DNA of 11,287 nucleotides from positions 1 to 11,287 of the forward strand of contig CAZECM010000096.1 of NCBI GenBank assembly GCA_964510785.1. Direction: 5' to 3'. The stretch comes from JAAYZM01 sp964510785 (GTDB lineage Bacteria > Actinomycetota > Actinomycetes > Actinomycetales > Cellulomonadaceae). Below, piece after piece: positions 6,396 through 10,972 of the stretch. The notes below the pieces were generated by a model. The model was not told the DNA's origin and ran no database searches. It worked only from the letters and a program-made list of their open reading frames with translations. The stretch's first letter is position 1. Every line of letters starts with the position of its first letter. The position numbers and the translations under genes were made by a program.

Positions 6396-7630
6396 CGCCC
6401 CCCACCCCCACCCCCACCCCCGAGCCCCTCCCCACCCCTCCCGCTGAGATCGGCAGTTCCGACCGAGATCGGCACTCTGAACTGCCGGTCTCGGCTCAAA
6501 GTGCCGACCTCAGCGATGGGGGTGGCGCGGCTCGGGGTGGGTTGGGGGTGGCCGGGCTCGTGGTGCACTACCGGGACGACGACGGGACCGTGGCGCTCGC
6601 CGTCGACCGGGTCTCGCTCGACGTCGCCCCCGGCGAGGTGCTCGCGCTGCTGGGGCCGTCCGGCTCGGGCAAGTCCACGCTGCTGCGCGCGATCGCCGGG
6701 CTCGAGCGCCCCACGAGCGGCGTCATCACGTGGGACGGGCGCGACCTCGCGGGCGTGCCCGTGCACCGCCGCGGCTTCGGGCTCATGTTCCAGGACGGGC
6801 AGCTCTTCGCCCACCGCTCGGTGGCGCGCAACGTGTCCTTCGGGCTCGAGATGGCGCGCGTCCCCCGCACCGAGCAGCGAGAACGCGTCGCCGAGCTGCT
6901 CGCCGTCGTCGGCCTCGAAGGCTTTGGCGACCGCGACGTCACGAGCCTGTCCGGCGGGGAGCGCCAGCGAGTCGCGCTCGCCCGTGCGCTCGTCCCCGAG
7001 CCCGCCCTGCTGCTGCTCGACGAGCCGTTGTCCGCGCTCGACCGGGCGCTGCGGGAGCACCTCGCCGCCGAGGTGCGCGCCGCCCTCAAGGCCACGGGCA
7101 CCACGGCCGTGTTCGTCACGCACGACCACGACGAGGCCTTCGCCGTGGCCGACCGCATCGCCGTGCTCGACGACGCACGCCTGCTCCAGGTCGACACTCC
7201 CGTGGGGCTGTGGCGCCGGCCGGCGTCCCGGCGGGTCGCGGAGTTCCTGGGCTTCGAGGCATTCGTGCCCGTGGCCGGGTTCGCGTGGCTGGTCGGCGCG
7301 CCGGGGACCGCCGTCGTCGGAGAGGAACGCCCCCCGCGCGAAGGCGAGGCGTTGGCCGACGGCGGGGAGCGGGCCGGTGGTGGCGTGGACGGCGCCGTGG
7401 CGGACGGCGGGGTGGACGGTGCCGTGCTCGCGATCGGGCCGGGCGCGTTGGAGATCGCCGACGATGGCCGGCTGGGCGGGCGCGTCGTGGCCTCCGGGTT
7501 CCGCCGCGGGGTGACCGAGACGACGGTCGACGTGGACGGCGTGGGCGAGGTGACCGTCGTCGACCACGCCGCCGAGCCGGTCCTGCGCGAACCCGGCACC
7601 CAGGTACACCTCGCCGCCGCCACCTCCTGA
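6392..7630 (+). CDS. thiQ: Thiamine ABC transporter ATP-binding protein with unusual N- and C-extensions
   Basis: The ATPase that powers the thiamine importer. Motifs, numbered from ATG 6392: Walker A GPSGSGKST at 88-96, Q-loop MFQD with Gln134, signature LSGGERQ at 186-192, Walker B LLLLDEP with Asp210-Glu211, and switch His244. The 412 residues far exceed the usual 230 or so. About 50 residues at the front come from a Pro/Thr tract and a REP-like repeat, and about 130 residues after the ATPase core form a Gly/Asp/Val-rich tail, perhaps a TOBE-like regulatory domain, with a near-duplicated GGVDGAV. The ATG has AGGAG at 6383-6387 and overlaps the thiP stop. However, TTG 6542 or GTG 6548 would remove the repeat-encoded segment and begin directly at the conserved domain, so the start is open. 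Confidence 0.9.
   Translation: MTPPTPTPTPEPLPTPPAEIGSSDRDRHSELPVSAQSADLSDGGGAARGGLGVAGLVVHYRDDDGTVALAVDRVSLDVAPGEVLALLGPSGSGKSTLLRAIAGLERPTSGVITWDGRDLAGVPVHRRGFGLMFQDGQLFAHRSVARNVSFGLEMARVPRTEQRERVAELLAVVGLEGFGDRDVTSLSGGERQRVALARALVPEPALLLLDEPLSALDRALREHLAAEVRAALKATGTTAVFVTHDHDEAFAVADRIAVLDDARLLQVDTPVGLWRRPASRRVAEFLGFEAFVPVAGFAWLVGAPGTAVVGEERPPREGEALADGGERAGGGVDGAVADGGVDGAVLAIGPGALEIADDGRLGGRVVASGFRRGVTETTVDVDGVGEVTVVDHAAEPVLREPGTQVHLAAATS
6396..6442 (+). other. C-rich tract with G-quadruplex potential on the minus strand
   Basis: Immediately after the thiQ ATG come repeated CCCCCA units and then CCCCTCCCCACCCCTCCC. The minus strand therefore carries many runs of three to six G separated by one or a few bases, which fits a G-quadruplex motif on the template strand. 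As protein it reads as a Pro/Thr tract. Repeats of this kind are prone to length change; indels that are not multiples of three would shift the frame of thiQ if ATG 6392 is its start. Confidence 0.6.
6443..6514. repeat. REP-like compound inverted repeat inside the thiQ 5' region
   Basis: Four copies of a GAGATCGGCA-type unit occur in 72 bases, two forward then two reversed. 6443-6459 (GCTGAGATCGGCAGTTC) pairs with 6479-6495 over 17 positions, 15 Watson-Crick and two G-T. The unit at 6464-6476 (CGAGATCGGCACT) pairs with 6500-6512. Because the four units resemble each other, nested pairing (first with fourth, second with third) is also possible. Codons here (AGT, CGA, GAT, TCT, GAA, CAA, AGT) end in A/T far more than the rest of thiQ, which supports insertion of a dispersed element. 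It stays in frame, encoding about 24 polar residues. Confidence 0.7.
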
Positions 7631-7681
7631 CCCCGCCCTCCCCGCCTCGCCCTCCTCGCCCTCCTCGCCTCGCCCTCTTCT
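7631..7681 (+). repeat. Degenerate CGCCCTCCT tandem tract
   Basis: Directly after the thiQ stop there are several near-copies of CGCCCTCCT, the best two adjacent at about 7648-7665, giving an almost pure pyrimidine plus strand. A G-rich stretch with runs of GGGG lies on the other side of the inverted repeat (about 7807-7880), so the outer flanks are also loosely complementary. No gene is seen in 7631-7855. Confidence 0.5.
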
Positions 7682-7786
7682 GTCCGTCCGCGCACTCCTT
7701 GTTACTGGAGTGACAGATGTGGTTCGACACGCCGAGCGACACGCCGGGTGGAGACCACACGCGTCACAAGGAGTGCGCGGACGGAC
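7682..7786. repeat. MITE-like element: perfect 21-bp inverted repeat with 63-nt spacer
   Basis: Positions 7682-7702 (beginning GTCCGTCCGCGCACTCC) are the exact reverse complement of 7766-7786 (ending GTGCGCGGACGGAC). Inside the spacer there is a further short pair TGTGGT (7718-7723) with ACCACA (7754-7759), a direct repeat CGACACGCCG at 7725-7734 and 7737-7746, and the near-palindrome TGTTACTGGAGTGACA at 7700-7715. The whole 105 bases could fold into one long hairpin. It sits between the convergent ends of thiQ and the GNAT gene. The long spacer is unlike a simple terminator; a miniature mobile element, REP-type unit or bidirectional attenuator are alternatives. Confidence 0.65.
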
Positions 7787-7855
7787 GCGGTGAGGCTGGC
7801 CTGCGAGGGCGCGGGGCGTGGGGCGCGGGGGCGCGGGGGCGCGCGATGGGGTGGA

Positions 7856-9001
7856 TCAGGGGTGGCGGAGGGGGCGTTGCCACTCGCCGGACGATCCTGT
7901 GATGGTGAAGCCGACGGCCTCGTTGATCCCCAGCATGTGACGGTTCTCCGCGGCGTTCCAGGTGTGCAGGCGGCGCAGCTCGGGTCGCAGGGCGGGGAGT
8001 GTGCGCAGCTGCTCGGTCTTGACGAGCAGGCCGAGCCACCGCCCACGGTGCGGGGCCGCGACGAGCGTGTCGTGCTGGTAGGCGATGTGCGGCTTGGCGA
8101 GCGGCCACTCGACCTCGGTGAACGCGGCGAGCTCCCTGCTCGGCACGTGCTCGACCACCACGGTGAGCGAGCCGCGGTCCTTCGTCATCCGCTCGGCGTC
8201 GCGCGTGCGCACCCGCCCCGCGTCCCACGCTTCTGGCTCGATGTCGAGGCCGGCGAGCGGCGCATCGGTGCTCATGCGGCCGATGAGCGCGGCGAGCGAG
8301 TCGAGCCAGCGCTCGGGCGTCGCGCCTTGCCAGGTGTGCAGCGCGTAGTCGGGGCCCGCGTGGGCGGCGGCGTCGGCGTGCATCGCCGCGAGTCGGGCTG
8401 CCTGCGCAGTCGCGTCCCGGTCCTCGGTGCCCGCGAGTGCGCCGTCGTCGGCGGGAAGGTGGAAGGTGCTGATCCGTTCGACCTGCTCGAGCTCGAAGCC
8501 CTGGGCGAGGGCGAACCGGGCCGCGTCGTCACGGGGGAGCACCCCGACTCCCGACTTCGGCTCTAGCACCGCGGCACCGGGCGCGAGCGGCCGGTGCTCG
8601 GTCTCGAGGATGATCGTGGTGCGCCCCTCGTCGGCCGCGAGCGCCTCGGCTGCGGTGAGGAGGGCTTCCTCACACCCCTGCCCGCGGGCGCGGGGCCGCA
8701 CCCAGAGGTTCACGCCGACGAGGCTCGTGTTGTCCGCGAGCGGGAGGTCCACGAAGACGGCGCCGACGACGGCGTCCGGCACCGACCCGGCACCCGGCTC
8801 GAGGGCGACGAGCAGGTCGAAGCGCTCGTACTCGCGCGAGCGCGTGTAGGTGAGGAGCTCGGGCACGCCCCACGTCCAGTCGTCGAAGCCCCACTGGTCG
8901 AGCGACGTCTCGAGCCCCGCCTGCTGCGCGCCGAGGATCTCCCACGGCGCGGGCCCCTCGGCCGGCACGTCGACGTGCTCGATGCGCCAGTCGGTGCTCA
9001 C
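7856..9001 (-). CDS. Tandem-GNAT N-acetyltransferase family protein
   Basis: A 381-residue protein with two GNAT-like halves. The N-terminal half has the acetyl-CoA binding segment GVNLWVRPRARGQGCEEALL at about 105-125 (R-x-x-G-x-G-type loop RARGQG), and the beta strand TTIILETEH. The C-terminal half ends with a second, more degenerate acetyl-CoA site (VAAPHRGRWLGLLVK) and the stretch TWNAAENRHMLGINEAVGF, which is typical of actinobacterial two-domain GNAT proteins. The acceptor substrate cannot be told from sequence. The start is GTG at 9001, overlapping the upstream MOSC gene's stop as GTGA, so the two are probably co-translated. The gene converges on thiQ with an inverted-repeat region between them. 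Mycothiol-synthase-like proteins share this two-domain layout, but I see no basis for that specific call. Confidence 0.85.
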   Translation of the reverse strand: MSTDWRIEHVDVPAEGPAPWEILGAQQAGLETSLDQWGFDDWTWGVPELLTYTRSREYERFDLLVALEPGAGSVPDAVVGAVFVDLPLADNTSLVGVNLWVRPRARGQGCEEALLTAAEALAADEGRTTIILETEHRPLAPGAAVLEPKSGVGVLPRDDAARFALAQGFELEQVERISTFHLPADDGALAGTEDRDATAQAARLAAMHADAAAHAGPDYALHTWQGATPERWLDSLAALIGRMSTDAPLAGLDIEPEAWDAGRVRTRDAERMTKDRGSLTVVVEHVPSRELAAFTEVEWPLAKPHIAYQHDTLVAAPHRGRWLGLLVKTEQLRTLPALRPELRRLHTWNAAENRHMLGINEAVGFTITGSSGEWQRPLRHP

Positions 9002-9549
9002 ACCGGCTCCAGGGGCAGGTGCGGTTCGGCGGGCAGCGTCACCTCGACCCGGTCGCCCGGGCGCACGACGCCGCCCACCTCCACGACCGACATCACACCG
9101 GTGCGCCGCACGATCTCGCCGGCCTCGTCGCGCGTCACGGCGAGCTTGAGCAGCCCGGCGCGGAAGTCGTCGATCTGGTGGCACGGGTTGCGCAGGCCCG
9201 TGACGCGCACCACGGCGTCCGGGCCGAGCCGCAGCAGCGTGCCCTGCGGCAGGTCGAGCAGGTCGACGCCTCGGGTCAGCACGTTCTCGCCGAGGTCCCC
9301 GGCGTCGAGCTCGTAGCCGTGCTCGCGCGCGAGGTCGAGGAACTCGGTGTGGATGAGATGGACCTGGCGCAGGTTCGGCTGCTCCGGGTTCCGCTTGACC
9401 CGCGAGCGGTGCTTGACGGTGGGCCCGGCGTGCGCGTCGCCCACGACGCCGTGCCCGGCCACGAGCTCGATGTGCGTGGCGGGCACCTTGGAGAACCGGT
9501 GCGTCGGGTCTTTCGAGACGCCGACGACGGCGGGGGACGGGGACTGCAT
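8998..9549 (-). CDS. MOSC domain-containing protein
   Basis: A 183-residue single-domain MOSC protein. MOSC domains occur in molybdenum-cofactor sulfurases and in stand-alone proteins that carry sulfur or reduce N-hydroxylated compounds through a conserved cysteine. The stretch GLRNPCHQIDDF with Cys123 is the expected active-site segment. Other family features are VVGDAHAGPTVKHRSR near residue 35-50, RQVHLIHTEFL, and GDLGENVLTRGVDL at about 84-97. The ATG at 9549 is the first good start. No strong ribosome binding site precedes it, while GACGAT sits 6 bases upstream and resembles a -10, so a leaderless transcript is possible (weak). The stop overlaps the GNAT start. The sulfur acceptor or substrate is not indicated by the neighbours, since no molybdopterin genes are visible. 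Confidence 0.9.
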   Translation of the reverse strand: MQSPSPAVVGVSKDPTHRFSKVPATHIELVAGHGVVGDAHAGPTVKHRSRVKRNPEQPNLRQVHLIHTEFLDLAREHGYELDAGDLGENVLTRGVDLLDLPQGTLLRLGPDAVVRVTGLRNPCHQIDDFRAGLLKLAVTRDEAGEIVRRTGVMSVVEVGGVVRPGDRVEVTLPAEPHLPLEPV

Positions 9550-9638
9550 ACCCCGATCGTCCCACCGGGAGGGCGTCCGGTTCGAGTGGTTTTCCGGGCG
9601 GGCCGGGGGCGCCGTCGGGCTCGCGAAGGAGAGCCTTT

Positions 9639-9652
9639 CCTGGCTAGCCAGG
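9639..9652. promoter_or_regulatory. Perfect 14-bp palindrome upstream of the DUF1540 gene (operator candidate)
   Basis: CCTGGCTAGCCAGG is a perfect palindrome. It overlaps the place where a -35 element would lie for the TAGCGT at 9668-9673, a typical position for a repressor or activator. It shares the CCAG/CTGG core with the second palindrome 45 bases downstream. No known regulator is recognised for it. Confidence 0.5.
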
Positions 9653-9667
9653 GGCCGTGTGCGGGTC

Positions 9668-9673
9668 TAGCGT
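9668..9673 (+). promoter_or_regulatory. Predicted -10 element for the DUF1540 gene
   Basis: TAGCGT fits TANNNT and would place the transcript start near 9680, giving a 5' leader of about 37 bases that begins with the second palindrome. No good -35 hexamer is present; the 14-bp palindrome occupies that position. Confidence 0.4.
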
Positions 9674-9682
9674 CGAGTCAAG

Positions 9683-9698
9683 CGGCCAGTTCTGGCCG
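9683..9698. promoter_or_regulatory. Second palindrome / leader hairpin of the DUF1540 gene
   Basis: CGGCCAGTTCTGGCCG is a perfect 7-bp inverted repeat around TT, ending 8 bases before the GGAGG at 9707-9711. As DNA it could be a second operator near the transcript start; as RNA it would form a short hairpin with a GTTC loop just upstream of the ribosome binding site. Which applies is unknown. Confidence 0.5.
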
Positions 9699-9716
9699 AG
9701 GTCATTGGAGGTTGCG

Positions 9717-10013
9717 ATGAGTGTTCTTGCAGAGCTTCCCCGGGTCAGCGAGTGTTCCGTCGAGGGCTGCTCCTACAACCATGACGGCTGCCACGCGGCG
9801 GCCGTGACGATCGGTGGCTCGGGCGTCGACGCCCAGTGCGCCACCTTCATCCCGCTGAGCATCAAGGGCGGGCTCGACACGATGCTCGCCCAGGTCGGTG
9901 CGTGCCAGCGTGTCGACTGCATCCACAACGAGGACCTGAACTGCCACGCCGTCGCCGTGCGCGTGGGGCCGGGTCGCGACCTCGCCGACTGCTTGACGTT
10001 CTCGCACCGCTGA
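9717..10013 (+). CDS. DUF1540 domain protein, eight-cysteine metal-binding candidate
   Basis: A 98-residue soluble protein with two DUF1540-like units. The cysteines are at 13, 18, 25, 41 and at 63, 68, 76, 92, giving C-x4-C-x6-C-x15-C and C-x4-C-x7-C-x15-C. Each third cysteine is followed by His (His26, His77), and both units share NHDGCHAAAV / NEDLNCHAVAV and a final C-[AL]-T-F. The regular spacing suggests two metal sites or small redox modules; the family's function is not established. The ATG at 9717 is 5 bases after a clear GGAGG; an upstream in-frame GTG at 9657 has no such site. The gene is a single unit between two palindromes and a strong hairpin, next to but separate from the nrd operon. 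Confidence 0.85.
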   Translation: MSVLAELPRVSECSVEGCSYNHDGCHAAAVTIGGSGVDAQCATFIPLSIKGGLDTMLAQVGACQRVDCIHNEDLNCHAVAVRVGPGRDLADCLTFSHR

Positions 10014-10024
10014 GCGTGCGAACG

Positions 10025-10066
10025 GGCCCTCGGGCCGCGGCAGACCCTGCGCCGCGCCCGGGGGCC
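10025..10066 (+). terminator. Long terminator-like hairpin after the DUF1540 gene
   Basis: GGCCCTCGGGC (10025-10035) pairs with GCCCGGGGGCC (10056-10066) over 11 positions including one T-G. After a bulged C, GCGGC (10037-10041) pairs with GCCGC (10051-10055), leaving a 9-base loop. It begins 12 bases after the stop codon. A U-tract is lacking, as is usual in this base composition. Confidence 0.75.
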
Positions 10067-10170
10067 TTCGCGCTGCGCGGGGCGGCGTCGTCGTCGTCCC
10101 GCCGTCGGCGCCCGATACTCCCGAAGGGCGCGATCCCCGCGGCGCGACACGCCTCGAAACCCGCGTCGAT

Positions 10171-10194
10171 GGGGTGAAAATCACACCCCTGTGA
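10171..10194. promoter_or_regulatory. Cluster of short palindromes upstream of the nrd promoter
   Basis: Three overlapping inverted repeats occur in 24 bases: GGGGTG (10171-10176) with CACCCC (10184-10189); GTGA-AAA-TCAC (10174-10184); and TCACA-CCCC-TGTGA (10181-10194). They directly precede the first NrdR-like box. They could be sites for another regulator or part of the NrdR control region. The last one resembles CRP-type half-sites in reversed order, so a CRP call is not justified. Confidence 0.35.
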
Positions 10195-10209
10195 CACAAG
10201 TTCTTGTGG
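10194..10209. promoter_or_regulatory. NrdR box 1
   Basis: ACACAAGTTCTTGTGG contains the perfect palindrome CACAAGTTCTTGTG, close to the known NrdR box pattern ACAC-A/T-rich-GTGT. Its centre is 32 bp, three helical turns, from that of the second box, which is the usual arrangement for NrdR, the ATP/dATP-sensing repressor of ribonucleotide reductase genes. It lies just upstream of the TTGACT -35 element. Confidence 0.7.
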
Positions 10210-10213
10210 GTAC

Positions 10214-10241
10214 TTGACTCCCCTACCCCTAGGTGTAGTGT
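10214..10241 (+). promoter_or_regulatory. Promoter of the nrdHIE operon
   Basis: TTGACT (10214-10219) and TAGTGT (10236-10241) are separated by 16 bases, the best -35/-10 pair in the window. Transcription would start near 10248, about 47 bases before nrdH. NrdR box 2 covers the -10 element, so bound repressor would block RNA polymerase. Confidence 0.65.
10226..10241. promoter_or_regulatory. NrdR box 2
   Basis: CCCCTAGGTGTAGTGT matches the right half of the NrdR box (TAGTGT) better than the left. It is centred 32 bp from box 1 and overlaps the -10 element. An overlapping imperfect palindrome, CTACCCCTAGGTGTAG at 10223-10238, is an alternative reading of the same site, with a 29-bp spacing. 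Confidence 0.55.
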
Positions 10242-10294
10242 CTTGCTCCATGCGGCGGAGGGGTCGCACACTGAGGACGAAGCGGGAGCAAGAG

Positions 10295-10540
10295 ATGACG
10301 ATCACGGTCTACAGCAAGCCGGCATGTGTGCAGTGCAACGCCACCTACCGCGCCTTGGACAAGGCTGGGTACGACTACACGATCGTCGACATCTCGCTCG
10401 ACGAGGGTGCCCGCGACGAGGTCATGGCGATGGGGTACCTGCAGGCGCCCGTCGTCATCGCCGGTGGCGAGCACTGGTCGGGCTTCCGCCCTGACCGCAT
10501 CGCGGCCCTCGCGTCGCGCATGGCGACGTCGGTCGCCTGA
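10295..10540 (+). CDS. nrdH: Glutaredoxin-like protein NrdH
   Basis: An 81-residue cytoplasmic redoxin that supplies electrons to the class Ib ribonucleotide reductase NrdE-NrdF. It starts MTITVYSKPACVQCNATYRA with the redox motif C-V-Q-C at residues 11-14, and near the C-terminus has WSGFRPDRI, the segment that separates NrdH from ordinary glutaredoxins and permits reduction by thioredoxin reductase. The length is typical. ATG 10295 is chosen because GGGAG lies 7 bases upstream and the protein begins at the conserved beta strand. It is the first gene of nrdH-nrdI-nrdE, preceded by a TTGACT/TAGTGT promoter with two NrdR-like boxes. Confidence 0.97.
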   Translation: MTITVYSKPACVQCNATYRALDKAGYDYTIVDISLDEGARDEVMAMGYLQAPVVIAGGEHWSGFRPDRIAALASRMATSVA

Positions 10541-10567
10541 GCACACCGCACCTAGGGACATGTCACC

Positions 10568-10972
10568 GTGGCTGGGCTCGTCTACTTCTCGTCGGTCTCG
10601 GGCAACACGCACCGCTTCGTGTCCAAGCTCGAGATTCCGGCCCAACGGCTCCCGATCACGGCGCGCGACCCCTTCCTGAAGGTCGACGAGCCGTACGTGC
10701 TCGTGCTCCCCACCTACGGCGGGGGCAACGAGGGTGGAGCGGTACCCAAGCAAGTCATCAAGTTCCTCAACGACGAGGACAACAGAAACCTGATCCGCGG
10801 GGTCATCGCAGCGGGGAACACCAATTTCGGATCGGCGTACTGCATCGCCGGGGACATCATCGCCACCAAGTGCCAGGTCCCCTACCTGTACGCCTTTGAA
10901 CTCATGGGAACGGCTGAGGACGTCTCGCGCGTCCACGAAGGGTTGGGGAAGTTTTGGCAACGACGACGGTGA
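10568..10972 (+). CDS. nrdI: Flavodoxin-like protein NrdI
   Basis: A 134-residue flavodoxin-like protein that helps assemble the dimanganese-tyrosyl radical cofactor of NrdF by delivering an oxidant via FMN. The N-terminal phosphate-binding loop FSSVSGNTHRFV (about residues 6-17), the PTYGGGNEGGAVPKQVIKFL segment and GVIAAGNTNFGSAYCIAGD are characteristic of NrdI. The GTG start at 10568 has AGGGA about 9 bases upstream and gives the standard N-terminus MAGLVYFSS. It lies 27 bases after nrdH, and its 3' end overlaps the start of nrdE. The length and motifs are complete, so the protein is expected to be functional. Confidence 0.97.
   Translation: MAGLVYFSSVSGNTHRFVSKLEIPAQRLPITARDPFLKVDEPYVLVLPTYGGGNEGGAVPKQVIKFLNDEDNRNLIRGVIAAGNTNFGSAYCIAGDIIATKCQVPYLYAFELMGTAEDVSRVHEGLGKFWQRRR

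Noticed and set aside
7682..7786. The inverted repeat as an ordinary intrinsic terminator
   Set aside because: The 63-nt spacer is far too long for a standard terminator loop and there is no U-tract. A terminator role is not excluded but is not the simplest reading.
7717..7902. Small plus-strand frame beginning MWFDTPSDTPGG within the inverted-repeat element
   Set aside because: It spans the 21-bp repeat arm and the G-rich tract, has no ribosome binding site and no family resemblance. The structure is better explained as a repeat element.
9001..9565. Extending the GNAT protein upstream to 9565 as a 569-residue protein
   Set aside because: The extra N-terminal part lies out of frame over the well-supported MOSC gene and is Arg/Ala/Pro-rich noise. 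GTG 9001 with the GTGA overlap gives a normal GNAT start.
10087..10100. GTCGTCGTCGTC run as a meaningful tandem repeat
   Set aside because: Short trinucleotide runs of this kind are common in such GC-rich DNA, and nothing is associated with it.
10181..10194. TCACA-CCCC-TGTGA as a CRP/FNR-type binding site
   Set aside because: The half-sites are in reversed order with the wrong spacing (CRP uses TGTGA-N6-TCACA), so it is kept only as an unassigned palindrome.
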